Shown: in pieces, positions 25,041 to 33,397 of the stretch
Numbering within the stretch: the stretch's first letter is position 1
Layout: each line of letters opens with the position of its first letter
Assembly (NCBI RefSeq): GCF_044547355.1
Contig: NZ_JBIUAG010000006.1
Span: 310,001 to 374,000, forward strand
Direction: 5' to 3'
Origin: Kutzneria sp044547355
Lineage (GTDB): Bacteria; Actinomycetota; Actinomycetes; Mycobacteriales; Pseudonocardiaceae
Length of the DNA: 64,000 nt
Program-made: the position numbers and the translations under genes
Notes under the pieces: model-generated
The model's database searches: none
What the model was told of the DNA's origin: nothing
The model's input: the letters and a program-made list of their open reading frames with translations, nothing else

Positions 25041-25093
25041 GTCATGAAGGGCCCCTTACTGACGTTGAACGTCAGTAAGGGGCCCTTCATGAC
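25041..25093. repeat. 53-bp palindrome, family D
   Basis: GTCATGAAGGGCCCCTTACT followed by GACGTT is mirrored by the reverse complement up to 25093, leaving essentially no loop. It lies between the convergent PL5 and methyltransferase genes (2 bp from the latter's stop) and probably terminates both. A related half-element (GTGAAAGGGCCGTTCCTGG) lies just upstream near 25012. Confidence 0.8.
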
Positions 25094-25094
25094 G

Positions 25095-25862
25095 TCAGAT
25101 CCGGCGGGCGAGGTGGATCATGAGGTCGGCGTTGACCTTGACCGTCGCGGGCAGGACGGCGAGGATCCGGCCGTACACGCGCTGCCGCGTCGAGGGCGGC
25201 AGTTCGAGGTAGGCCGAGATGGTGGAGAGCAGGCCGATGTAGTCCTCGGCGGTCATCGTCGAGCGGCGGGCGACCACCTCCTGCCGGACGTCGGTGAACA
25301 GTTCGGACTGCTGGAGTTCGGTGCCCGGCCACTGCATGTCCTGCTCCGGCGGCGTGCCGTCCGGCGAGGGAATCTCGTCGCTGTCCAGGAACGGCTTGCG
25401 GGCCGCGTTCACGGCGTCCAGCAGCGCCGGATCGGTCAGCAGGGTCCGGCCGCCGAACGAGGCGAACACCCCGCCCGGCACCAGCATCGAGGCCACTCGC
25501 GGCCATCGGTCGACCGGCTCGGTCCAGTGCAGAGACGATGCCGCGTACACCATTGCGTAGTCGCCGCCGGGCGGCAGGTCCTCGAGCGCGCCCCGGGCCG
25601 TCCGGACGTTGGACGGCAGGTGCTTGCGCAGCTCGACCAGCATGTCCTCGTCGGGATCCGTTGCGGTGACGGCGATCCCGCGTTCCGCGAACAGCCGGGT
25701 GGCCTTGCCGGTGCCGGCGCCGATCTCCAGCGCCGTCCCGATAGGACGGCCGGCGTAGGCCAGCACGGTGTCGGCCACCTCGTCCGGATAGCCCGGCCGG
25801 AATCGCTCGTAGTTCTCCGCCACCGCTCCGAAACTCAAGGCACGCCCAGGCATACCGGGCAT
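25095..25862 (-). CDS. SAM-dependent methyltransferase, class I
   Basis: The 255-residue cytoplasmic protein shows Rossmann methyltransferase motifs: motif I ALEIGAGTGKATRLFAERG, the acidic residue after strand 2 in VTATDPDEDM, and the post-I segment LPPGGDYAMVYAASSLHWTEP with LVPGGVFASFGG. The opening FGAVAENYERFRPGYPDEV is common among Methyltransf_11/25 proteins. The substrate cannot be told. The ATG at 25862 was chosen; a second ATG three codons on is possible. It is followed downstream by a long palindrome. Confidence 0.85.
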   Translation of the reverse strand: MPGMPGRALSFGAVAENYERFRPGYPDEVADTVLAYAGRPIGTALEIGAGTGKATRLFAERGIAVTATDPDEDMLVELRKHLPSNVRTARGALEDLPPGGDYAMVYAASSLHWTEPVDRWPRVASMLVPGGVFASFGGRTLLTDPALLDAVNAARKPFLDSDEIPSPDGTPPEQDMQWPGTELQQSELFTDVRQEVVARRSTMTAEDYIGLLSTISAYLELPPSTRQRVYGRILAVLPATVKVNADLMIHLARRI

Positions 25863-25905
25863 CGTGGCACAGCCCGCGCCGCCGATGCCCGGCCTTTACG
25901 GGGTG

Positions 25906-26313
25906 TCAGAGCGGCTGGCTGAAGCGGATGGCGTTGCCGAACGGGTCGCGCAGGCCGCAGTCGATGCCGTAGTCCCGCTTGGTCGGCTGGTCGGTGAACT
26001 CCACTCCCTTGGCCAGCAGCGTCTCATAGGTCTTCTGGCAGTCGTCGGTGGTGAAGAACAGGGTGCCGGCCATCGCGCCCTTGGTCAGCAGCTCCCGCAC
26101 CTGGGCCGCGGTCGCCTCGTCCATCCGCGGCGGGCCCGGCTTCTCCAGCAGGATCTCGCGGTCGGGCTCGCCCGGCACGTTGACCGTCAGCCACCGCATG
26201 AAGCCGAGGTCGGCGTCGGTGTTGACCTCCAGGCCGAGCTTGCCGACGTAGAAGTCGAGCGCCTCGTCCTGGTCGAGCACGAAGATCTGGGAAATCTTGA
26301 TTCCGGTGAACAT
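25906..26313 (-). CDS. VOC-family (glyoxalase fold) protein
   Basis: The 135-residue protein has the paired beta-alpha-beta-beta-beta modules of the vicinal oxygen chelate fold: SQIFVLDQDEALDFYVGKLGLEV in the first half and TLFFTTDDCQKTYETLLAKGVEF...RDYGIDCGLRDPFGNAIRFSQPL in the second. Similar proteins are labelled glyoxalase/bleomycin-resistance but have diverse roles. It is followed at 26368 by an AraC-family gene on the same strand upstream, 55 bp away, so the two may be co-transcribed. Confidence 0.85.
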   Translation of the reverse strand: MFTGIKISQIFVLDQDEALDFYVGKLGLEVNTDADLGFMRWLTVNVPGEPDREILLEKPGPPRMDEATAAQVRELLTKGAMAGTLFFTTDDCQKTYETLLAKGVEFTDQPTKRDYGIDCGLRDPFGNAIRFSQPL

Positions 26314-26367
26314 GCCGCAGACGCTAGTGCCGGCGGGTCGGCCGCCGCTTATCCAAAACTGCTGGGT

Positions 26368-26778
26368 TCACCCTCGCGGTCGCATCCACGACATGGCGAA
26401 ACAGGTCGGCACCGCCGCGAGCGGCCCTCGAGCCCGGTATTCCGTCGGCGATTCGCCGACGATGTCCCGGAAGGTGCGGCTGAACGTGCCCAGGCTGGTG
26501 AAGCCCACCTCCAGGCAGATGTCGGTGACGCTGCGATCGCCGCACCGCAGCAGGAACATCGCCCGCTCCACCCGCCGGCGCTGGAGATAGCGGTGCGGCG
26601 TCTCCCCGAACGTGGCCCGGAAGGTGCGGCTGAAATGAGCCGGCGACACGTGCGCGATACGGGCCAGCGCCGGCACGTCCAGCGGCTCCGCGTAGTGCCG
26701 GTCCATGGCGTCGCGGGCCCGCAGCATCCGGCGGTTCGTGTCCTCCACGGCACGGCTCACCCGCAGATGACACCACAT
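26368..26778 (-). CDS. AraC-family transcriptional regulator (short)
   Basis: The 136-residue protein is almost entirely the two-helix-turn-helix DNA-binding domain: AMDRHYAEPLDVPALARIAHVSPAHFSRTFRATFGETPHRYLQRRRVERAMFLL and DICLEVGFTSLGTFSRTFRDIVGESPTEYR. The usual N-terminal ligand domain is absent. I chose ATG 26778; a GTG at 26760 (VSRAVEDT) is an alternative. It precedes the VOC gene on the same strand and is divergent from the FMN reductase gene 94 bp away, which are its likely targets. Confidence 0.82.
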   Translation of the reverse strand: MWCHLRVSRAVEDTNRRMLRARDAMDRHYAEPLDVPALARIAHVSPAHFSRTFRATFGETPHRYLQRRRVERAMFLLRCGDRSVTDICLEVGFTSLGTFSRTFRDIVGESPTEYRARGPLAAVPTCFAMSWMRPRG

Positions 26779-26872
26779 CACGGTGACGGTCGAGATCCCA
26801 CCGGTCGCCGCCACCCCGGCCAGATGATGGGAACGGTTGCGGGCGGACCGGCCCGGTGAGGATGCTCGGGGC

Positions 26873-27403
26873 ATGTCCATCACCAGCGGCGTGCTCGTCG
26901 GCAACCCCCGTCCCGCTTCCCGCACCCTCGGCGCCGCCGTGGCGCTGCGCGACGCCGTGCACCTCGTGCTCGGCGACGCCACCGCCGGCCCCGTGGTCGA
27001 CGCGGCCGAACTGGCCCAGCAGGTGTTCGCCCCCGACGCCACCGCCGTCAAGGACGCCTTGGCAGCGCTGGCCGCCGCCAAGGTGCTCGTCGTCGCCTCC
27101 CCCACCTACAAGGCCACCTACACCGGTCTGCTCAAGGCCGTGCTCGACCAGGCCCCCGGCGGCTGGCTCAAGGGCGTCGTCGCCGTGCCCCTCCAGGTCG
27201 CCGCCTCCGACAAGCACGCCCTGGCCGTCGACCTGCACCTGCGCCCCGTGCTCGTCGAACTCGGCGCCACCGTGCCCGGTCCCGGCGTCTTCGTGAACGA
27301 GGCCCGCCTGGCCGGCGACCGCGACGCCCTGGTCAAGGAGCTGGCCGAGGAGCTCGAGTCCACTGGCACCGCGAACGCGCTGCGGGCCCTGCTCGCGCAA
27401 TAA
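26873..27403 (+). CDS. NADPH-dependent FMN reductase family protein
   Basis: The 176-residue flavodoxin-fold protein has the N-terminal phosphate-binding segment GNPRPASRT and the central VVASPTYKATYTGLLKAVLDQ, typical of SsuE/ArsH-like NAD(P)H:FMN reductases. It probably supplies reduced FMN to a monooxygenase in the cytoplasm. The ATG at 26873 follows GAGGATG. A VOC gene begins 9 bp after its stop, so they are one operon, and the AraC gene is divergent upstream. Confidence 0.85.
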   Translation: MSITSGVLVGNPRPASRTLGAAVALRDAVHLVLGDATAGPVVDAAELAQQVFAPDATAVKDALAALAAAKVLVVASPTYKATYTGLLKAVLDQAPGGWLKGVVAVPLQVAASDKHALAVDLHLRPVLVELGATVPGPGVFVNEARLAGDRDALVKELAEELESTGTANALRALLAQ

Positions 27404-27412
27404 CCTGGGGGC

Positions 27413-27787
27413 ATGCCCGCCGACAACTTCACCAAGCTGGCCCCCGTGCTCAACGTGCGCGACCTGCCGGCGGAACGAGCCTTCTACGAGAAACTCGGCC
27501 TCCCGGTGACCTACGAAGGGCCCGAATACCCCGACTTCATCGCCTTCGGCACCGCGACCATCGATTTCGGGATCCAGGCCGCGGCCGAGCAGAACGATCC
27601 CCCCAGCGTCCTGACCTGGCAGCTCGGCGTCGCCGACATCGACGCGGCCGCCGAGCAGTGCCGGGCCGCCGCGCTCGCCTTCACCGTCGAACACAACAAC
27701 CCGGCGCCGGGCTGGAGCTACCGGCGCCTGATCCTCCAGTCGCCCAGCGGCTACCGCGTCGCCCTGGAAGGCCCGAACGAGGCGTAG
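27413..27787 (+). CDS. VOC-family (glyoxalase/bleomycin resistance-like) protein
   Basis: The 124-residue protein contains the VOC signature LAPVLNVRDLPAERAFYEKLGLPVTYEG and a second module LGVADIDAAAEQCRAAAL...GYRVALEGPNE. It lies 9 bp after the FMN reductase gene, suggesting a small operon. The reaction is not predictable from sequence. The ATG at 27413 follows GGGGGC. Confidence 0.82.
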   Translation: MPADNFTKLAPVLNVRDLPAERAFYEKLGLPVTYEGPEYPDFIAFGTATIDFGIQAAAEQNDPPSVLTWQLGVADIDAAAEQCRAAALAFTVEHNNPAPGWSYRRLILQSPSGYRVALEGPNEA

Positions 27788-27874
27788 CGACGCGAAGGTG
27801 GATAAAAGGCATTTGTGCGCGGCTGTCCGACCGTAGGATCGGCGGCGCTCAACTGCCAAGGGGGAGAAACCGCT

Positions 27875-28429
27875 GTGAGATCCACTCTGCTGCTGGCCGC
27901 CGCCGTCACCGGGCTCGGCCTGCTCACCGCCTGCTCGACGCCCACCGCCGCGCCGACGACCACCACCACGACCACAACCCCGAGTCCGACGACCACATCG
28001 CCGACGACGACCGCCCAGGCCGCCCCCGACGGCAGCGCCGCGCATCCGTTCGCGTTCGGGCACACCTGGGGCGGGCCCGGCACCCTGTCCATCACCGTCG
28101 GCGCCCCGGCGGCTTATACGCCGAGCAGCGCCTTCGCGCCCGGCTCTATCCCCCGCGCGGTCGTGCTGGACATCGAGGTCGCCAACCCCGCCGGCTCGCC
28201 GCCCATGCCGGCCCCGGCCATCACCTTCCAGGTCACCGCCGGCCAGGCGAAGGCCGAGCAGCTCAGCGACCCGGCCAACGGCGTCGGTATGCCGCAGGGG
28301 TCCATCGCGCCCGGCCAGACGCTCAAGTGGAAGCTGGCCTACAGCGTGCCGACGGCCCCGGGCGACCTCACCGTGCAGGTCGGGCTGATCTACAGCACCA
28401 AGCCGGTCTACTTCGCCGGCAAGATCTGA
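27875..28429 (+). CDS. Putative lipoprotein with Thr-rich linker (DUF4352-like)
   Basis: The 184-residue product has a signal ending in LLTAC, a lipobox, followed by a Thr/Pro-rich linker of about 30 residues and a beta-sandwich domain (FAFGHTWGGPGTLSITVGAPAAY, IPRAVVLDIEVANPAGS, APGQTLKWKLAYSV, PVYFAGKI). The fold is reminiscent of DUF4352 or telomeric-repeat-like extracellular beta domains. The GTG at 27875 follows AAGGGGGAG. Function is unknown; it should sit on the outer face of the membrane. Confidence 0.72.
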   Translation: MRSTLLLAAAVTGLGLLTACSTPTAAPTTTTTTTTPSPTTTSPTTTAQAAPDGSAAHPFAFGHTWGGPGTLSITVGAPAAYTPSSAFAPGSIPRAVVLDIEVANPAGSPPMPAPAITFQVTAGQAKAEQLSDPANGVGMPQGSIAPGQTLKWKLAYSVPTAPGDLTVQVGLIYSTKPVYFAGKI

Positions 28430-28485
28430 CCGCCGCCCGACCGTCCCGGTCGGCCTTGCGAGATCGTTCCCGCTAGGTTGCACAG

Positions 28486-29802
28486 GTGTCCGTCGCAGCG
28501 CGCATGAACCGGTTGCCGATCACCCGATCGCACCGGCTGGCCACGGTCGCCGTGGGCCTGGGTCTGTTCTTCGACATCTACGAGATCTTCCTGGCCGGCA
28601 CCTTGGCCAACGTGCTGGTCGCGGAGTTCCATCTGGACAAGGCGATCCTGCCGGCGGTGCTGGCCTCGACGTTCGTCGGCATGTTCGTGGGCGCGATCCT
28701 GCTGGGACGGCTGGCCGACAAGATCGGGCGGCGGCGGGCGTTCCTGCTCAGCCTGGGCGTGTACTCGCTGTTCTCGCTGGCCGGGGCGGCCAGTGTGGGG
28801 CCGTGGACGCTGATGCTGAGCCGGTTCTGCGCCGGGGTGGGCATCGGCGCGGAGCCGGCGGTGTCGGACACGTACCTCGGCGACCTGCTGCCGCCGAAGA
28901 AACGGGGCCTGTACACGGGAATCGCGTACACGCTGTCGTTCTTCGGCGTGCCGGCGGTGGGGTTCCTGGCCGCCTGGCTGGTGCCGACGGGGCCGGACGC
29001 GTGGCGCTGGCTGTTCGTGATCGGCGCGGCCGGGGCGGTGATCGTGTTCCTGCTGCGGACCGGGCTGCCGGAGTCGCCGCGCTGGCTGGAGTCGGTGGGC
29101 CGGCGCGAGGAGGCCGAGAAGATCGTGGCCCGGTTCGAGGCCGAGGCCGGCAGGGACCTGCCGGAGCCGGTGGCCGACGAGACGCCGAACACCACGGCCT
29201 CGGTCGGGGCGCTGCTGCGGCCGCCCTACCGCCGTCGCACGATCATGATGGCGGTGTTCCACCTGCTCCAGACGTTCGGCTACTACGGCTTCGGCACGCT
29301 GGTGCCGACCGTGCTGGCGGCCAAGGGCTACCCGATCGTGCAGTCGCTGCTGTTCAGCGGCATCACCTTCATCGGCTACCCGGTCGGGGCGGCGCTGTCG
29401 CTGCCGATCATCGAACGGGTCGAGCGCAAGTACCTGGTCGTCGCCTCCGGCCTTGCCATGGCCGCCTGCGGGCTGGCCTTCGGCTTCGCCTCGTCCGAGG
29501 CGCTGATCCTGACCTTCGGCTTCCTCTACACGGCCGTCAGCAACGTCTTCAGCAACGCCTTCCACGTCTACCAGGCCGAGATCTTCCCGACCGGGCTGCG
29601 CTCCACCGCCGCCGGCTCCACCTACTCGCTGTCCAGGCTGTCCAGCGCGGCCATGCCGTTCGTGCTGGTGCCGCTGCTGCACGCGACCAACTCGGCGGTG
29701 CTGTTCGCCGTGGTCGCCGCGGCCATGGTGGTCGTGGCGGTGGACGTGGGCCTGCTCGGGCCGCGCACCACCGGCCGGGATCTGGAATTGGTCAACATTT
29801 GA
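28486..29802 (+). CDS. MFS transporter
   Basis: The 438-residue membrane protein has twelve predicted segments and the MFS loop-2/3 signature GRLADKIGRRRAF, plus PESPRWL between the halves and a second-half EIFPTGLRSTAAG, as in the sugar/aromatic-acid (metabolite:H+ symporter) branch. An Asp near FFDIYEIFLAG in the first segment suggests an organic acid or sugar substrate. The substrate cannot be fixed. The GTG at 28486 is used; ATG 28504 is possible. There is no clear partner gene. Confidence 0.85.
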   Translation: MSVAARMNRLPITRSHRLATVAVGLGLFFDIYEIFLAGTLANVLVAEFHLDKAILPAVLASTFVGMFVGAILLGRLADKIGRRRAFLLSLGVYSLFSLAGAASVGPWTLMLSRFCAGVGIGAEPAVSDTYLGDLLPPKKRGLYTGIAYTLSFFGVPAVGFLAAWLVPTGPDAWRWLFVIGAAGAVIVFLLRTGLPESPRWLESVGRREEAEKIVARFEAEAGRDLPEPVADETPNTTASVGALLRPPYRRRTIMMAVFHLLQTFGYYGFGTLVPTVLAAKGYPIVQSLLFSGITFIGYPVGAALSLPIIERVERKYLVVASGLAMAACGLAFGFASSEALILTFGFLYTAVSNVFSNAFHVYQAEIFPTGLRSTAAGSTYSLSRLSSAAMPFVLVPLLHATNSAVLFAVVAAAMVVVAVDVGLLGPRTTGRDLELVNI

Positions 29803-29838
29803 GGAAACCCGTCGGGCTACCGGCGCGTAGTTATCACC

Positions 29839-30780
29839 GTGGCACGACTGAGGGCGAGTGGACGACTGCGGGCGGCCCGGCAGCACACGCGGCGGGCGGC
29901 GCAGCCCCTGGCCGCGCCGGCCCAGCCGCCGCGTCCGGGCCGGAAGCGGCCAGGGGCGGGCTGGCTGGTGTACGTGTTTCCGCTGGTCATCGCCCTGACC
30001 GCGATCACGGCGTTCCGGATCGTGAAGGAGCCGCCGTCCGAACCGGAGCCGACGCCCACCCCCGCCGCCGGCACCTCCGCGCCGGTCTCCATCGGCGAGG
30101 CCCCGCCCGGCGCGAAGTTCGCCCAGCAGCTGGCCTCGGCCGAGCTGCCCGACGGCGGCCCGCTGCCGGCCGCCGGCAAGGGCACCTTCCACGTCGTGCC
30201 CGGCGCCTCCGACCAGGTCGGCAAGGGCAAGCTGACGACGTACACCATCGAGGTCGAGGACGGTTTCGAGCCGGTCGGCGGGGACGCCGAGTTCGCGCGC
30301 ACCGTGCAGGCCACCCTGTCCAACCCCAAGAGCTGGATCGGCGGCGGGCAGATCGCCCTCAAGCGCGTCGAGTCCGGCCAACCCGACCTGCGGATCCGGC
30401 TCGCCTCGCAGCAGACCGCCCGCAGCCCCCAGGTGTGCGGCTTCGACATCCCGTACGACACGTCCTGCCGTCTGGGCGAGTCCGTCTACCTCAACGACGC
30501 CCGCTGGGAACGCGGCGCGGTGGCCTTCCAGGGCAACATCCTGCTGTACCAGCAGTACGCCGTGAACCACGAGGTCGGCCACTTCTTCGGCGGCAACCAC
30601 CAGCCCTGCGCCGACAACGGCGGCCTGGCCCCGGTGATGATGCAGCAGACCCTCAGCACCGCCGACGACGACCTCGCCGAGCTCACCACCCAGAATCCGC
30701 AGGGCGTCGTGATTCCCCACGACGGCAAGGTCTGCCAGCCCAATCCCTGGCCGTTTCCGGTCGCCGGCCAGGGTCGGTGA
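29839..30780 (+). CDS. DUF3152 membrane-anchored metzincin-like protein
   Basis: The 313-residue protein has a basic N-terminus, one membrane segment (WLVYVFPLVIALTAITAF), a Pro/Thr spacer and an extracellular DUF3152 domain. That domain contains HEVGHFFGGNH, an exact HExxHxxGxxH zinc-metzincin motif, followed by a Met a few residues on (APVMMQQT), consistent with a Met-turn. Paired Cys (CGFDIPYDTSC; CADN...CQPN) suggest disulfides. This pattern implies a surface zinc protease, though I know of no proven activity for DUF3152. It starts at GTG 29839. Confidence 0.82.
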   Translation: MARLRASGRLRAARQHTRRAAQPLAAPAQPPRPGRKRPGAGWLVYVFPLVIALTAITAFRIVKEPPSEPEPTPTPAAGTSAPVSIGEAPPGAKFAQQLASAELPDGGPLPAAGKGTFHVVPGASDQVGKGKLTTYTIEVEDGFEPVGGDAEFARTVQATLSNPKSWIGGGQIALKRVESGQPDLRIRLASQQTARSPQVCGFDIPYDTSCRLGESVYLNDARWERGAVAFQGNILLYQQYAVNHEVGHFFGGNHQPCADNGGLAPVMMQQTLSTADDDLAELTTQNPQGVVIPHDGKVCQPNPWPFPVAGQGR

Positions 30781-30900
30781 TGCCGGGTCTGGGGTACGGT
30801 GACCGAGTCGGGGGTACCTCGCACGTCCGCGTTCGAGCGGGCGTCGGTCCCGGCGACATCCGACTGGCCGCTCGATCCGGCCGGAGACGGGAGCGCCGAC

Positions 30901-31494
30901 ATGCCGTCGGATCGCGTGCCCACAGGTGATGGCGCCCGAATGTCCAAGGTCCACGCGGACGCCCAGCAGACGTTACGGACACAGCAGGCCATGGCCGCCC
31001 GCACCGTGGCCGGGCACTGCCTCGACGAGGCGGACCGCGGGACCCTGCTGGAGATGCTGGGCCTGGTCGACGACGAGGGGCGGGAGGACGTCACGAGGGC
31101 GCTCACCCTCGGGCTCACCGGCTATCTGCGGGCCGTGGCCGGGGCGGTCGGCGAATCGACCGCCGGCACGTCGTGCGAGGTCAGCGACACCGCGACCGCG
31201 TACATCGGGCTGACCAGGAAGGGCCCGCGCTACGGCCGGGACCTCATGCTGGTGTGGAGCGAACGCGACGGCTGGGCCGTGCTCGTCGAGACCGATCCGT
31301 CCGAGGCGTCGATCGTGGTCTCCCGGCTGGGCGGGGACGATCCCGCCCCGCCGCCGTGGGTGGTCTCGCGCTTCGTCACCGACACGCTGACCGACGTGCC
31401 AAGCCAGCCTCAGGCCCGGGCCCACCACCGGCAGAACCGGCAGCAGCTGGCCGACCGGCTCGCCGCCTACGCCGTGCCGGCCGAGTTCGCCTAG
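30901..31494 (+). CDS. Uncharacterised protein, DUF6292-like
   Basis: The 197-residue soluble protein resembles the DUF6292 proteins of Pseudonocardiaceae (GLTGYLRAVAGAVGE...YGRDLMLVWSERDGWAVLVETD...RFVTDTLTDVPSQP). The assignment is by recollection of family style and is moderate. I chose ATG 30901, which has GGGAG eight bases upstream; an in-frame GTG at 30799 would add 34 residues of low character. It converges on the cold-shock gene, with a strong hairpin between them. No function is known. Confidence 0.62.
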   Translation: MPSDRVPTGDGARMSKVHADAQQTLRTQQAMAARTVAGHCLDEADRGTLLEMLGLVDDEGREDVTRALTLGLTGYLRAVAGAVGESTAGTSCEVSDTATAYIGLTRKGPRYGRDLMLVWSERDGWAVLVETDPSEASIVVSRLGGDDPAPPPWVVSRFVTDTLTDVPSQPQARAHHRQNRQQLADRLAAYAVPAEFA

Positions 31495-31500
31495 ACACGA

Positions 31501-31536
31501 CTCCGCGCCCGGCGGCAGCTGCCACCGGGCGCGGAG
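31501..31536. terminator. Bidirectional hairpin terminator
   Basis: A perfect 12-bp stem CTCCGCGCCCGG (31501-31512) pairs with 31525-31536 around a 12-base loop that itself contains GGCAGCTGCC. It lies between the convergent DUF6292-like and cold-shock genes. There is no T-run on either side. Confidence 0.75.
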
Positions 31537-31551
31537 TTCACGGGGTCCTGC

Positions 31552-31755
31552 TCAGACCGCGCTGACCGCCTGGGCCTGCGGGCCCTTCTGGCCCTGGCCG
31601 ACCTCGAACTGCACGCGCTGGTTCTCCTCGAGCGACTTGAAGCCGTTGCCCTGGATCTCCGAGTAGTGCACGAACAGGTCGGCGCCGCCGCCGTCGGGGG
31701 AGATGAAGCCGAAGCCCTTCTCCGAGTTGAACCACTTCACGGTGCCCTGCGCCAT
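31552..31755 (-). CDS. cspA: Cold-shock protein, CspA family
   Basis: The 67-residue single-domain RNA chaperone has RNP1 KGFGFI and RNP2 LFVHYSEI on a five-strand OB fold (GTVKWFNSEKGFGFISPDG). It binds single-stranded RNA or DNA and melts structure. The ATG at 31753-31755 follows GAGGAGAC. The upstream region of about 150 bp before any divergent gene may contain a long leader, as is common for csp genes; no thermosensor was worked out. A strong hairpin terminates it. Confidence 0.95.
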   Translation of the reverse strand: MAQGTVKWFNSEKGFGFISPDGGGADLFVHYSEIQGNGFKSLEENQRVQFEVGQGQKGPQAQAVSAV

Positions 31756-31977
31756 GTTGTCTCCTCGACAGGTTTCTCCGGTCCGCCGCGGCTGCCACGG
31801 ACCGAGCCGCTTGCGGCGGGAGAGCTTTCCTGGAGGAATTCCTACGCCCGCGACACTGTTTCGCGAGCGCGTGAAAACACGAACACAAAAACAACGACCA
31901 CCGTCAGTCAACCACATCCCGCCCCGCCCGACAAAACCCGTGTCGCACGTGCCACTCCCCCTGCCAGCATGGGCGGC

Positions 31978-32709
31978 ATGCGTGAGCACGCCTTCGACCA
32001 CGACAACCGGACCCCGGGCCAGGTGCTGTTCCAGACGGACCAGCGGGTCAAGATCTGGCTCCAGACCGTGAGCCACAACCAGCTGATGCTCAGCGCCGTC
32101 GACGGCGGCCCGACCCGGCTGGACCTGCTGTTCAAGGTCGTGGACCGGCAGTGCATCCGCTCCTCGTACGACGGCCTGGTGGTGCGTTTTCCCCACGCCG
32201 ACGAGGATTTCCCGGCCGACGCGTTCGTCCTGGAGTCCGGCGACATCCGCGACCACGTGTGCGCCCGGGTCTTCTTCTGGCAGGCTGAGGAGGAGACCGA
32301 CTTCAGCACGAGTTCGATGGCCGCACGGATGCTGCCGCTGCCGTTCGAGCCGCTCTGGATCCACGGCGGCCGGCGGCCCGGCTGGGAGCCCACCGGCCCG
32401 GTCATCCCCCTCGGCGACCTCATCGACGCCGTGACCAGCGAAACTCCGGACCCGCCGGCCGGTTTCCGGCACGTGCACGTCGTTGTCGTGCGCACCGACG
32501 ACGGCGGGCGGGAGATCACCGTCCCGGTCGCCGTCTACCTCACCCGGGCCGAAGCCGAGGAGGCCCTTCGCAGCGAGATCGCCGCCAAGGCCGCCGTCAT
32601 GGCCCGCGCCGCCGAGCCCGACGCCCGCATCCAGGACACCCTCGTGGCCAAGGAGCTGGCCAGGACCACCATCGAGCGCTGGATCGTCCCGGTCCCGATC
32701 CGGCTCTAG
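31978..32709 (+). CDS. Protein of unknown function
   Basis: I do not recognise this 243-residue soluble protein. It opens MREHAFDHDNRTPGQVLFQTDQRVKIWLQT and has a beta-rich N-terminal half followed by an Ala/Glu-rich helical C-terminus (TRAEAEEALRSEIAAKAAVMARAAEP). No membrane segment or catalytic motif is seen. The start may be ATG 31969 or ATG 31978; neither has a strong ribosome site. It is divergent from cspA and terminated by a hairpin at 32720. Confidence 0.62.
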   Translation: MREHAFDHDNRTPGQVLFQTDQRVKIWLQTVSHNQLMLSAVDGGPTRLDLLFKVVDRQCIRSSYDGLVVRFPHADEDFPADAFVLESGDIRDHVCARVFFWQAEEETDFSTSSMAARMLPLPFEPLWIHGGRRPGWEPTGPVIPLGDLIDAVTSETPDPPAGFRHVHVVVVRTDDGGREITVPVAVYLTRAEAEEALRSEIAAKAAVMARAAEPDARIQDTLVAKELARTTIERWIVPVPIRL

Positions 32710-32719
32710 CGAGTGAAAA

Positions 32720-32748
32720 AGGGCCCTTCCCTGGAGGGGAAGGGCCCT
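32720..32748. terminator. Hairpin between convergent genes, family E
   Basis: AGGGCCCTTCCC (32720-32731) pairs with GGGGAAGGGCCCT (32736-32748) around a short loop, preceded by five A residues that would give a U-tract to transcripts from the minus strand. It lies between the convergent unknown gene and the nitroreductase gene. Confidence 0.75.
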
Positions 32749-32763
32749 GGCGCGTTCGCGGGG

Positions 32764-33369
32764 TCAGATGACCTCGACGGCCTCGTCGAAGTCGAGGCGG
32801 GGCAGGCGGGGGAACCAGGCGTCGGGGCCGGGCTTGCCGATGTTGACGACGACCAGGGGCTCCTGGGTGCCGTCGGCGAAGAACTCCTGGCGCACACCGG
32901 CGGCGTCGAAGCCGGTCATGGGGCCGGCGGCGAAGCCGGCGGCGCGGACGCCGAGGATGAAGTAGCCGACCTGGAGCAGGCCGTTGAACCGGGCCATCTG
33001 CTCACGCTGGGAGAGCTCGGGGAAGCGGTCCTTGGCGTTGGGCACGTGCGGGAAGGTCTTGGGCAGGTGCTCGTGGAAGTCGCTGTCGGCGGACAGGATG
33101 GCCACGACCGGGGCGGCGCCGGTCTTGGCCCGGTTGCCCTCGGCCATGTGCGGCAGCAGCCGCGCCCTGGCCTCGTCGGAGCGCACGAACGTGATCCGCA
33201 GGGGCTGGATGTTCATGCTGGTCGGGGCCCACTTGACCAGGTCGTAGATGGCCCGCAGCTGCTCGTCGGAGACGGGCTCGTCGGAGAAGGTGTTGGCGGT
33301 GCGCGCCTCCTGGAACAGCAGCTCCTGCGCGGAGCGCTCCAGTTCGAGGACGTCGAGTGTCGAGGTCAT
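32764..33369 (-). CDS. Nitroreductase family protein, RutE-like malonic semialdehyde reductase
   Basis: The 201-residue FMN-dependent reductase matches RutE/YdfG-type malonic semialdehyde reductases: FQEARTANTFSDEPVSDEQLRAIYDLVKWAPTSMNIQPLRITFV, then FNGLLQVGYFILGVRAAGFAAGPMTGFD and FPRLPRLDFDEAV. RutE reduces a toxic product of uracil breakdown. The next gene upstream is a uracil/xanthine permease on the same strand, 28 bp away, which fits a pyrimidine link, but no other rut genes are present, so it may act on other aldehydes or quinones. Confidence 0.85.
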   Translation of the reverse strand: MTSTLDVLELERSAQELLFQEARTANTFSDEPVSDEQLRAIYDLVKWAPTSMNIQPLRITFVRSDEARARLLPHMAEGNRAKTGAAPVVAILSADSDFHEHLPKTFPHVPNAKDRFPELSQREQMARFNGLLQVGYFILGVRAAGFAAGPMTGFDAAGVRQEFFADGTQEPLVVVNIGKPGPDAWFPRLPRLDFDEAVEVI

Positions 33370-33397
33370 GTCCCGGTCAACTCAGATGAACTCTCAA

